Source: SFTH01 sp963643985 (lineage in GTDB: Bacteria; Bacillota; Clostridia; Christensenellales; Aristaeellaceae). From it: DNA of 13,382 nucleotides. This document shows positions 1 through 6,439 of the stretch, in pieces. How positions within the stretch are numbered: position 1 is the first letter of the stretch; each line of letters starts with the position of its first letter. Location of the stretch: positions 1-13,382 of the forward strand of contig CAVINP010000049.1 in the NCBI GenBank assembly GCA_963643985.1. The letters run 5' to 3'. The position numbers and the translations under genes are program-made. The notes under the pieces were generated by a model. The model was not told the DNA's origin and made no database searches. It saw only the letters and a list, made by a program, of their open reading frames with translations.

Positions 1-68
1 AGGACGGCAACCTGACGGGCAGCTATGAAGAGCTGTATATGTCGGTGCAGCTGGCGCTGCTGGACTGA
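1..68 (+). CDS. C-terminal end of an unidentified protein (partial)
   Basis: An open frame runs in from the left edge (first whole codon at 3) and ends at a TGA at 66-68. The visible residues are DGNLTGSYEELYMSVQLALLD, 21 in all. This is too short to assign a family or function. The reading is supported by the strong intrinsic terminator that begins 13 bases after the stop, as expected for the end of a transcription unit. It converges on the minus-strand genes to the right and is separated from them by two terminators and a repeat, so it is probably not part of the same system. Confidence 0.6.
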   Translation, partial: DGNLTGSYEELYMSVQLALLD

Positions 69-81
69 TTACCAACGTAAA

Positions 82-126
82 GGGGCTGCGGAAGAACATA
101 GCGTTCTTCCGCAGCCCCCTTTTTTT
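82..126 (+). terminator. Rho-independent terminator of the left-edge gene
   Basis: A perfect 16-bp stem (82-97 pairing with 103-118, starting GGGGCTGCGG) closes a 5-base loop and is followed by C119 and a run of seven T (120-126). It lies 13 bases after the stop of the partial plus-strand gene. Confidence 0.92.
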
Positions 127-153
127 GGTTCTTCACGGAAACCTGGGGGATTG

Positions 154-258
154 ACCAACCCCACCACCGCTCACGCGGTCCCCCTCCCCTTTCAGGGGAG
201 GCAAGGCCCTGGCTCCCCTGAAAGGGGAGCTGGCAGCGAAGCTGACTGAGGGGTTGGT
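154..258. repeat. Palindrome-rich dispersed intergenic repeat (MITE/REP-like)
   Basis: The outer arms ACCAACCCC (154-162) and GGGGTTGGT (250-258) are perfect inverted repeats. Inside are two hairpins, CCTCCCCT/AGGGGAGG (183-190 with 194-201) and GCTCCCCT/AGGGGAGC (212-219 with 223-230), plus a small CAGC/GCTG hairpin (234-244). The two main hairpins are themselves related copies. From memory, the wording AGCGAAGCTGACTGAGGGG recurs in intergenic palindromes of gut Clostridia, but I could not search. No coding function is visible. The element may extend to about 145 on the left and about 285 on the right; the borders are uncertain. Confidence 0.7.
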
Positions 259-302
259 AGCCCCACCCCCCAGAAAAACGTGAAGAGCCTTTTTTCTTCG
301 CG

Positions 303-337
303 AAAAAGAGGCTCGGCCGCACGGCCGAGCCTCTTTG
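303..337 (-). terminator. Bidirectional terminator after the aldo/keto reductase gene
   Basis: A 12-bp GC-rich stem (308-319 with 322-333, GAGGCTCGGCCG) has a tiny loop. On the minus strand it is followed by five T (complement of A303-307), and on the plus strand by TTTGTTTTT. It lies 7 bases beyond the stop of the aldo/keto reductase gene and would end the long minus-strand operon. A competing stem (GAGCC 285-289 with GGCTC 310-314) shares sequence with it. Confidence 0.88.
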
Positions 338-340
338 TTT

Positions 341-1345
341 TTACTGTTTGATTTTTCCGTCCGGATCCCAGAGATCCTCCCAATGGGTGGCACCGGGCCA
401 GAGGAAGACCTGACCCTTGACCAGGCGGCAGTTGCGATCGAGCGTTGACATGATCTTCATCTCTTCGTCGCTGAGCGGGTCGGAGGTGACGCAGGCGAGG
501 TTGGAGACATAGTTTTTCTCCCTCACGGAGAAGGGAATGACGACCTCGCCACGCTGTACCGCCCACTTCAGGCAGACGGCTGCGGGATGAATGCCGTGCG
601 CCTTGGCGATATCGACGACCTCGGGCATTTCCATGTCGGCCACGTCCTCGGGCGTACGGTCGCGCTCGGGGCGCTTGGGCGAGCCGAGCGGGCAGAAGCC
701 GATCACCTGTATGCCGTGCTGCATGCAATAGTCATACAGTTCCTGCTGCTGGAAGCTGGGATGCAGCTCCATTTCGATCATCGCGGGCTTGATGCGGCAC
801 AGCGGCAGCACGAGCTCGAGCTTGGGAATCGTCATGTTGGACATGCCCAGGCGTTTTACCAGACCCATGTCCACCAAGCGCTCCATCTGCTGCCAGGTGG
901 CCATGAAGCGATCCGCGCTGAAGGGCTTGGAGTCGGGGTTGCGGCTGTCGCCGCTGCAGCCGCGGGCATGGTAGTTGGGGAAGGGCCAGTGCATGAAGTA
1001 GATATCCAGACAGTCCAGTTGCAGGTCCTTGAGCGTCTGTGCGCAGGAGAGAAGCACGTCGCCCCTGCCGTGCATGTTATTCCAGACCTTGGAGGTGATG
1101 AACATCTCATCGCGCGTCACAACGCCCTCGTCAAAGAGCTTCGCAAACACGCGGCCAATTTCGTTTTCGTTGCCGTAGACGCTCGCGCAGTCGATGAAGC
1201 GGTAGCCACTGCGGATGGCGCCCTCCACGGCCGCACTCACGACATCGGCGGTGTAGTTGTCGGAAGCAAACGTGCCGATGCCCACGGCGGGGACGGACGT
1301 GCCATCGACCAGCGTGACCTGCGGAACCAGTTTCGGATCAATCAT
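341..1345 (-). CDS. Aldo/keto reductase family oxidoreductase
   Basis: The 334-residue protein matches the normal AKR length and barrel pattern. The tetrad is complete: Asp52 and Tyr57 in FIDCASVYGNENEIG, Lys86 in ITSKVW and His119 in FMHWPF. GMSN (167-170) and GFCPLGSPKRPERDR (216-230) fit the later barrel strands and the cofactor loop. Such enzymes reduce aldehydes or ketones to alcohols with NAD(P)H in the cytoplasm. A polar stretch after the catalytic His (about 123-143) may shape the substrate pocket. The ATG at 1345 has AAGGAG upstream. It is the last gene of the importer operon, 76 bases after the binding-protein gene, so it probably handles the imported compound or the carbonyl product of the glycyl radical enzyme. 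The substrate is unknown; the family call is firm. Confidence 0.9.
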   Translation of the reverse strand: MIDPKLVPQVTLVDGTSVPAVGIGTFASDNYTADVVSAAVEGAIRSGYRFIDCASVYGNENEIGRVFAKLFDEGVVTRDEMFITSKVWNNMHGRGDVLLSCAQTLKDLQLDCLDIYFMHWPFPNYHARGCSGDSRNPDSKPFSADRFMATWQQMERLVDMGLVKRLGMSNMTIPKLELVLPLCRIKPAMIEMELHPSFQQQELYDYCMQHGIQVIGFCPLGSPKRPERDRTPEDVADMEMPEVVDIAKAHGIHPAAVCLKWAVQRGEVVIPFSVREKNYVSNLACVTSDPLSDEEMKIMSTLDRNCRLVKGQVFLWPGATHWEDLWDPDGKIKQ

Positions 1346-1372
1346 GGCAGATAACTCCTTATAAATTTTGAA

Positions 1373-1401
1373 GAACGCCTGCGCTTTTGACGCAGGCGTT
1401 C
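1373..1401 (-). other. Intercistronic hairpin between binding-protein and reductase genes
   Basis: A perfect 11-bp stem, GAACGCCTGCG (1373-1383) with its complement (1391-1401), closes a 7-base loop. On the minus strand it is followed only by TTC and not by a real U-run. It begins 21 bases after the binding-protein stop. Such hairpins behind the binding-protein gene of ABC operons often act as partial terminators or mRNA stabilisers that raise binding-protein levels above downstream genes. That role is inferred here; the structure itself is plain. Confidence 0.75.
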
Positions 1402-1421
1402 CGTTTAAATATTGAATCGGA

Positions 1422-2462
1422 TTAGTCGTAGAGGTTGACGGCGATGTCTTCGTCGTTCATGTTCTCTGCGGTGTACCACTGGCAGCCGGTGTCAACGTCT
1501 TCGACGGTCTCGCCGTTGGCAGCAGCAACGCACAGCGTGATCACGGCTTCGCCCATTGCGAAGGGAGCCTGGGTGATGGCACCCAGCATGACGCCCTCAG
1601 CAACTGCGCCCTTGATGACAGCGCCGGAGTCAAAGCCAGCAGCGATGATGTCGCCTTCGCCGGTGCCGCAAACCTGCAGGTTTTCGTTGGCGGAGATGAT
1701 GGCCTCAGCAGAGTGCTGGTTGGAGCCGTAGATGGCGATGGTGTCTTCCTTGGTCAGCAGGGTGTTGCAGTCGATCATGGACAGCTCGGAAGTAACCTGA
1801 GCGGGAACCAGGGTCTCGATGATGACCTTTGCGTCGTCAGCGGACTCGCAGTTGGCATGCTCGCAATAGTAGGTGTCGCCTTCCAGCTTGACGGAGCCGC
1901 ACAGCTCAGCCATCTTGTCGATGAAGCCCAGGCCGCGCAGAGTCACGGACTCGGAAACGTTGTCCTGAGCGGACACGCCGATGCGGACGGTGCCTTCTGC
2001 GGCGTCGATGCGATCCTTGATGGCCTCATAGACCTTCTCTGCAGCCAGTGCGCCGGCATTGTAGTTGTCGGTAGCGGCATTGGCCAGGATAGCGCCTTCG
2101 GGAGCACCGGGAACGCCGGAGTCGAAGCCGATGATCGGGATGTTCTTGCCCTGGGCATCAGCGATGGCGTCCAGGCAGGTCTCGGTGGACAGAGCGGCCA
2201 GACCGATGGCATCCGGCTCAGCTGCGATGGCGGCATTGAGCTGCTCGAGCTGCTCGTCGTAAGCGGACTCGCTGGCGGGGCCGACGAAGTTTACGGTAAC
2301 GCCCAGTTCTTCGGCCTTGGCTTCTGCGCCCTTCTTTACGGCCTGCCAGTACTCATGCTGGAAGCCCTTGGAGACGATTTCGATGTGCTCGCCTTCGGCG
2401 AAAGCGGCGGTCATGCTGACAACCATCAGCACTGCGATAACGAGAGCCAGGATCTTTTTCAT
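1422..2462 (-). CDS. Sugar ABC transporter substrate-binding protein (periplasmic-binding-protein type 1, ribose-like)
   Basis: The start was set at ATG 2462 (346 residues), because AAGGAGG sits 8 bases upstream and the protein then opens with a clean signal peptide, MKKILALVIAVLMVVSMTAA. A start 30 bases further upstream lacks this logic. The mature part has the RbsB-like two-lobe pattern: SKGFQHEYWQAVKKGAEAKA, QLEQLNAAIAAEPDAIGLAA, IPIIGFDSGV, then the late hinge AAGFDSG and AVAEGVMLGAITQAP. It should capture a sugar or polyol outside the membrane and hand it to the CUT2 permeases. There is no lipobox cysteine; the cleavage site looks like AFA|EGE after residue 22, which is unusual for a Gram-positive binding protein. 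The gene lies after its permeases and has its own promoter and cre-like box. Ligand unknown. Confidence 0.92.
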   Translation of the reverse strand: MKKILALVIAVLMVVSMTAAFAEGEHIEIVSKGFQHEYWQAVKKGAEAKAEELGVTVNFVGPASESAYDEQLEQLNAAIAAEPDAIGLAALSTETCLDAIADAQGKNIPIIGFDSGVPGAPEGAILANAATDNYNAGALAAEKVYEAIKDRIDAAEGTVRIGVSAQDNVSESVTLRGLGFIDKMAELCGSVKLEGDTYYCEHANCESADDAKVIIETLVPAQVTSELSMIDCNTLLTKEDTIAIYGSNQHSAEAIISANENLQVCGTGEGDIIAAGFDSGAVIKGAVAEGVMLGAITQAPFAMGEAVITLCVAAANGETVEDVDTGCQWYTAENMNDEDIAVNLYD

Positions 2463-2533
2463 TGAGATATCCTCCTTAAAATTTATGCTCACCGCAAAAC
2501 AGATGCGGCAATGCCCATTACGTTACAGCTAGC

Positions 2534-2562
2534 ATTATACACCAAATCAATGAAAACGTCAA
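2534..2562 (-). promoter_or_regulatory. Sigma-A promoter of the binding-protein gene
   Basis: On the minus strand TTGACG (2562-2557), a spacer of exactly 17 bases and a perfect TATAAT (2539-2534) lie about 70 bases before the ATG at 2462. It fills the 144-base gap after permease B, so the binding protein and reductase can be transcribed apart from the rest of the importer. Confidence 0.88.
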
Positions 2563-2564
2563 CT
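2550..2564 (+). promoter_or_regulatory. Candidate cre (CcpA) box overlapping the -35 element
   Basis: The 15-mer ATGAAAACGTCAACT fits the Bacillus cre pattern WTGNAANCGNWNNCW at every defined position but one (C instead of A/T at position 11). It covers the -35 hexamer at 2557-2562, where binding would block RNA polymerase. It also lies within a looser inverted repeat, AAAACG (2553-2558) with CGTTTT (2566-2571). CcpA control is inferred; one degenerate match can occur by chance. Confidence 0.5.
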
Positions 2565-2606
2565 GCGTTTTATGAACCGGAAACGTGAAATTTATTCCGG
2601 CGATCT

Positions 2607-3608
2607 TCAGACCTTCTTGCGGTTCTTGATTACGTCAAACCAGATGGCGGCGATCAGTATAATGCCGGTGATGACGTGCTGCCAGTCGCCGTTGAGGCCG
2701 ATCTTGGGCAGGCCGTTCTTCAGCAGCGCCAGTATCATGACGCCGACCATGGAACCGATTATGCTGCCGGAGCCGCCGGTCATGGACGTGCCGCCGATGA
2801 TCGCGCCGCCGACGGCATCCAGTTCCAGACCCAGGCCGGACGTGGCGGTGATGGAAGAGGAGTTGCTGCTGGCGTAGGCAATGCCCGCGATGCCGGCAAA
2901 CAGGCCGGAGATGATGTAGGCGAGCATCTGGTACTTCACGACGTTCACGCCCGAGAGGCGAGCGGCTTCCTTATTGGAACCGATGGCGATGATGTAGCGG
3001 CCCACGCGGGTCTTCTTCAGAATGATCGTCATGATGATCACGGCAACCAGCACAACCAGCAGGCCGATTGGAATCGGTGTCTTTTTGCCGGCCGCATTGG
3101 GCAGCATGAGCTTGAAGATCGAACGGAACCAGCCGTTGTCCGTGCCGCGGGACGGCCAGGCGATGGATGCGCCGCCGCAGGCGACGGAGCTGAGACCACG
3201 CGTAATGAGCATGGTGCACAGTGTGGCGATGAAGGGCGGCAGGTTCATGATGGCCACCAGCACGCCGTTGAGTACGCCGAAGATCAGCCCCAGCACCAGA
3301 GCAACGGCGATGCCGACCCAGGTCGGGCAGCCGAAGTCCTTGATGAGCATGCCACCGATCATGGCGTAGCAGACCATGCCGGTACCAATGGAGAGGTCAT
3401 TGCCGCCGGAGATCAGGCAGAAAGTAACGCCGATGGCCATGAAGGCGAAATAGTAGAAGGAGTCAAAGAGGGTTACGATGGTCGTATACTGGCGGAATTC
3501 CTTGCTGGCGATGCTGAAGAATGCGGCAAGCAGAACAGCAACACCCAGAACAACGATTCGCTGAAGATCAAACTTGCGGACTCTGCCGTGCTTATCTAAT
3601 GTTTGCAT
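2607..3608 (-). CDS. CUT2-family sugar ABC transporter permease B
   Basis: The start is ATG 3608 (333 residues, beginning MQTLDKHGRVRKFDLQR), with CAGGAGG 7 bases upstream. The open frame goes further back, but that part overlaps permease A in another frame and is not coding. The protein is an RbsC/BPD_transp_2-type integral membrane subunit with about eight to ten hydrophobic segments. The family signature near the first third reads SGGNDLSIGTGM (usual GGIDLSVG). The cytoplasmic coupling loop towards the ATPase is KKTRVGRYIIAIGSNKEAARLSGV, and a glycine-rich GAIIGGTSMTGGSGSIIGS follows. It is clearly different from permease A (27 bases upstream), so the channel is probably a heterodimer. Substrate unknown. 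Confidence 0.93.
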   Translation of the reverse strand: MQTLDKHGRVRKFDLQRIVVLGVAVLLAAFFSIASKEFRQYTTIVTLFDSFYYFAFMAIGVTFCLISGGNDLSIGTGMVCYAMIGGMLIKDFGCPTWVGIAVALVLGLIFGVLNGVLVAIMNLPPFIATLCTMLITRGLSSVACGGASIAWPSRGTDNGWFRSIFKLMLPNAAGKKTPIPIGLLVVLVAVIIMTIILKKTRVGRYIIAIGSNKEAARLSGVNVVKYQMLAYIISGLFAGIAGIAYASSNSSSITATSGLGLELDAVGGAIIGGTSMTGGSGSIIGSMVGVMILALLKNGLPKIGLNGDWQHVITGIILIAAIWFDVIKNRKKV

Positions 3609-3634
3609 TTTCTGTCCTCCTGTTCCTTGGGTGA

Positions 3635-4597
3635 TTACCGCTTGCGGGCGCGGCTGCGGATGTCGGCGAACACGCACAGCGCCACGATGCAGCCGGTAAT
3701 GATGTACTGCCAGTCGGGGCTGAACTTGATGGCCGTGATGCCCACGCGCAGCATGGAGATGATGCAGATACCGATGATGCTGCCGGCAATGGAGGCTGTG
3801 CCGCCCGCCATGGACGTGCCGCCCATGACGCAGGCCGCGATGGCGTTGTTGTTGAACACGTCGCCCTGACCGGCCGCGAACTGCGTGATGGCACCCGCGT
3901 ACATGATGGAGGCCACGCCTGCGAGCAGGCCGCAGAAGACGTATGCGAGGGCTTCCCACTTGCGCGTGTCTACGCCGGAGAGGCGAACCGCCTCGCGGTT
4001 GGAACCGATGCAGAGAATATAACGGCCGATGCGCGTCTTATTGAGTATGATGGCGCAGATGACGGCCGTGACGAGCAGTATGACCAGGCCGACCGGGAAG
4101 CCGTTGCAGGAAACAAAATTGCGGTACCAGTCATTTTCCTGACCGCTCGAGGGCCAGGAGACGCCCGCAGACTTCGTCGCCAGCAGGCCGATACCCTTGG
4201 CGATACGCATCGAGGCCATGGAGGAGATGAAGGAGGGGAGCTTCATGTAGGCGACCATGATGCCGTTGGCGATGCCGAAGGCCAGACCCACGGCGATGGC
4301 CACCAGCAGGCAGACGCCCAGCGGCCAATGCTCGACCTTGAGCAGCTGTCCGCCGACCAGACCTGCGCAGAACATGACCGGGCCCATGGAGAAGTCAATG
4401 CCGCCCGTTGCGATGACGAAGGTGACGCCCAGGGCCAGAAAGCCCATGAAGTCAACCGTGTTGAGTACGTTGTTGATATCCAGTGCACGACCGCTGATGA
4501 CGGAGAACAGGGCGTAAAGCACGAGCATGATGACAACCAGCACGATGCGGTTGAACCCCAGTTTCTTTACGATCGGTAAATTCTTAAAGCTTTCCAT
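3635..4597 (-). CDS. CUT2-family sugar ABC transporter permease A
   Basis: This 320-residue integral membrane protein of the RbsC/BPD_transp_2 family starts at ATG 4597 behind AGGAGGAG. The signature TGGIDFSMGPVMF (about 64-76) is close to the family GGIDLSVG. The coupling loop is NKTRIGRYILCIGSNREAVRLSGV and the late glycine-rich segment is CVMGGTSMAGGTASIAGS. It ends in a basic tail, RSRARKR. It follows the ATPase gene by 14 bases and precedes permease B by 26 bases, so the three are one transcript. It forms half of the membrane channel of the importer. The family is certain, the transported compound is not. Confidence 0.94.
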   Translation of the reverse strand: MESFKNLPIVKKLGFNRIVLVVIMLVLYALFSVISGRALDINNVLNTVDFMGFLALGVTFVIATGGIDFSMGPVMFCAGLVGGQLLKVEHWPLGVCLLVAIAVGLAFGIANGIMVAYMKLPSFISSMASMRIAKGIGLLATKSAGVSWPSSGQENDWYRNFVSCNGFPVGLVILLVTAVICAIILNKTRIGRYILCIGSNREAVRLSGVDTRKWEALAYVFCGLLAGVASIMYAGAITQFAAGQGDVFNNNAIAACVMGGTSMAGGTASIAGSIIGICIISMLRVGITAIKFSPDWQYIITGCIVALCVFADIRSRARKR

Positions 4598-4611
4598 GCT
4601 TTCTCCTCCTG

Positions 4612-6102
4612 TCAGCGCAATGTCGCGGCATGCATGATGCCTTCCTGAGTGGCATCGGCGATGTCGATCTCGGCCGTCTTCTTGCCTTCACACATGACCA
4701 CGATGCGATCGCTCATGCGCAGCACTTCCGGCATTTCAGAGGAAATCATGATGATGGACTTGCCCTGAGCGGCCAGCTCATTCATCAGGTGATAGATTTC
4801 GCTCTTCGCGCCGACGTCGATGCCGCGGGTCGGCTCATCGAAGATCAGTATGTCGCAGTTTCTCACCAGCCACTTGGCCAGAACGACCTTCTGCTGGTTG
4901 CCGCCGGACAGATTGACGACCAGCTGGTCGATGCCGGGCGTCTTGGTGTTGAGGCGTTCGACAAAGCGGTTGGTCGCCTTGGCCTCTTCTTTCTTATTGA
5001 TAAAAATGCCCTTGACGAAGTTCTTCAGGGATGCCATCGTGGAGTTTTCGGCAACGCTCTTGTCCACAACGATGCCGTAGCGCTTTCTGTCCTCGGAGAG
5101 ATAGCCGATGCCCAGCGCGACCGCGTCCTTGGGGGACTTGATGTCGACCTTCTTGCCGTTGATGTACACGTCGCCGCTCTCCTTGGGATCCGCGCCGAAG
5201 AGCGCGCGGGCCGTCTCGGTGCGCCCCGCACCCATCAGACCGGAGAAGCCCAGTATCTCGCCCTTGCGCAGCTCGAAGCTGACATCCTGTACCATCTTGC
5301 CGGCATTGAGATGCTCAACCTTCAGCACGACCGGAGCGTCGGGGGCCACGGCACTGTGCGTCTTGGGCTCTTCGTATATGACGCGGCCGACCATCATGTT
5401 GATGATGTCGTCCTTGGTGCAATCCTCGGTGATCAGCGTGCCGACATAGCCGCCGTCGCGCATGACGGTGACGCGATCGGTGATGACCTTGATTTCGTCC
5501 ATGCGGTGGGAGATGTAGATGATGCCCAGCTGCCGGTTGCGCAGGTCGCGGATGATCTTGAACAGCTCATCGATCTCCGCTTCGGTCAGCGCCGCGGAAG
5601 GCTCGTCGAATATGATGATCTTCGCCTTGTGCGATATGGCCTTGGCAATTTCGCACATCTGCTGCTTACCGACGGTGAGGTTGCCCATCTTTTCCTTGGG
5701 GTCGATCTTGATGCCCAGCTGGTCAAACAGCTTTGCGGACTCGGCATTCATCCTGGCGTCGTCGATGAGACCGCCCTTCATGAATTCGCGGCCGATGAAT
5801 ATGTTCTGAGCAACCGTGAGGTGGTTCATCATGTTCAGCTCCTGATGCACGATGACGATACCGGCTTCCTGAGCCTCCTTGGGGTTGTTGAACTGCACTT
5901 CGCGGCCTTCGTAGGTGATCGTTCCGGAATCCTTGGTATAAATGCCCGTGAGCACCTTCATCAGCGTGGATTTGCCGGCACCGTTTTCACCCATCAGGGC
6001 ATGCACCTCGCCCTTGCGCAGCTCAAGATCGACGTGATCCAGAGCATGCACGCCGGGGAAGGACTTGTCGATGCCCTTCATCGTTAAAATGACTTCTCCC
6101 AT
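4612..6102 (-). CDS. CUT2-family sugar ABC transporter ATPase (two fused nucleotide-binding domains, RbsA/MglA-like)
   Basis: The 496-residue length and tandem architecture are typical of RbsA/MglA. Domain 1 has Walker A GENGAGKST (38-46), a degenerate signature LTVGKQQ (142-148) and Walker B IIIFDEP (162-168). Domain 2 has the family's altered Walker A, GLMGAGRTE (288-296), which lacks the lysine, then the full signature LSGGNQQKV (398-406) and Walker B ILIFDEPTRGID (418-429). So domain 1 keeps the standard P-loop and domain 2 the standard signature, as usual in this family. It powers uptake by the two permeases. ATG 6102 has AAGAGGT upstream, and a promoter lies about 85 bases before it. 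The energy-coupling role is firm; substrate is not predictable from this subunit. Confidence 0.96.
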   Translation of the reverse strand: MGEVILTMKGIDKSFPGVHALDHVDLELRKGEVHALMGENGAGKSTLMKVLTGIYTKDSGTITYEGREVQFNNPKEAQEAGIVIVHQELNMMNHLTVAQNIFIGREFMKGGLIDDARMNAESAKLFDQLGIKIDPKEKMGNLTVGKQQMCEIAKAISHKAKIIIFDEPSAALTEAEIDELFKIIRDLRNRQLGIIYISHRMDEIKVITDRVTVMRDGGYVGTLITEDCTKDDIINMMVGRVIYEEPKTHSAVAPDAPVVLKVEHLNAGKMVQDVSFELRKGEILGFSGLMGAGRTETARALFGADPKESGDVYINGKKVDIKSPKDAVALGIGYLSEDRKRYGIVVDKSVAENSTMASLKNFVKGIFINKKEEAKATNRFVERLNTKTPGIDQLVVNLSGGNQQKVVLAKWLVRNCDILIFDEPTRGIDVGAKSEIYHLMNELAAQGKSIIMISSEMPEVLRMSDRIVVMCEGKKTAEIDIADATQEGIMHAATLR

Positions 6103-6129
6103 GCGCTTACCTCTTTCGAAATTTTGTCA

Positions 6130-6150
6130 GCACGGACAATTTTGCCGTGC
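6130..6150 (-). other. Inverted repeat in the leader of the importer operon
   Basis: GCACGG (6130-6135) and CCGTGC (6145-6150) are perfect arms; the inner CAA/TTG can extend the stem with one bulged base. It sits in the roughly 78-base leader between the likely transcription start and the ATPase ATG, so it may be an operator below the start site or an RNA hairpin. No known riboswitch pattern is recognised. Confidence 0.45.
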
Positions 6151-6186
6151 CATTGCAGACGTATTGTATTACATACCTTTATATAT

Positions 6187-6215
6187 AAGATAACACCGGG
6201 TTTGCGGTTTGTCAA
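6187..6215 (-). promoter_or_regulatory. Sigma-A promoter of the importer operon
   Basis: On the minus strand a perfect TTGACA (6215-6210), a 17-base spacer and TATCTT (6192-6187) precede the ATPase gene. Transcription would begin near 6180. Its presence means the importer can be expressed apart from the activase-GRE pair. Confidence 0.82.
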
Positions 6216-6235
6216 CAGAAACTCGGTCCGATGAG

Positions 6236-6265
6236 AATATTGTTCTATCAAAAGTCGTAATATTG
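6236..6265. promoter_or_regulatory. Direct repeat upstream of the importer promoter (possible activator site)
   Basis: Two copies of AATATTG (6236-6242 and 6259-6265) have a 23-base period and lie 21-50 bases upstream of the -35 hexamer, in an AT-rich stretch unlike the GC-rich genes. Direct repeats at about two helical turns upstream of the -35 are typical of AraC-family activators, and one is encoded at 12458-13330. The link is a guess; the arms are short. Confidence 0.35.
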
Positions 6266-6314
6266 CTATTAATTTAAATGAGTACCCCTTTGCCGCGGAC
6301 ACCCGAAAGCAGAC

Positions 6315-6338
6315 GCGCCGCCGAACAAGGAGCGGCGC
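6315..6338. other. GC-rich inverted repeat in the GRE-importer gap
   Basis: Perfect 7-bp arms GCGCCGC (6315-6321) and GCGGCGC (6332-6338) enclose 10 bases. There is no T-run on either side. Together with the larger stem at 6361-6409 it occupies the 337-base gap between the GRE stop and the ATPase start. I see no gene in this gap. Confidence 0.5.
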
Positions 6339-6360
6339 AACGGATCCCTTCAGGGCAGAC

Positions 6361-6409
6361 CAAGCCCGGCGACGCGTCTCAATCTTCGATTGGTCCGTCA
6401 CCGGGCTTG
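6361..6409 (-). terminator. Long stem-loop downstream of the glycyl radical enzyme gene
   Basis: The arms CAAGCCCGG-C-GACG (6361-6374) and CGTC-A-CCGGGCTTG (6396-6409) form a 14-pair stem, and a second small hairpin CAATC/GATTG (6380-6384 with 6388-6392) sits in its loop. The only mismatch of the DNA arms is C-A read on the plus strand but G-U on the minus-strand RNA, so the structure fits a transcript of the GRE. It starts 30 bases after the GRE stop. There is no U-run, so it may be a processing or stability element instead of a classical terminator. Confidence 0.6.
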
Positions 6410-6439
6410 CCGGTTCAAAAGCAGCGATGCGTCTTTATA

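Noticed and set aside
2577..2600. CCGGAA/TTCCGG inverted repeat after permease B as a terminator
   Set aside because: The stem has only 6 pairs with a 12-base loop and no U-run, so it is too weak to call; it could equally be chance or part of an operator.
3609..3959. N-terminal extension of permease B
   Set aside because: The extra frame overlaps permease A and translates to His/Arg-rich sequence; the ATG at 3608 has a good AGGAGG site and a typical permease N-terminus.
4630..6087. Plus-strand open frame (485 codons) antisense to the ATPase
   Set aside because: The ATPase has all Walker and signature motifs on the other strand; this frame has none and no ribosome site.
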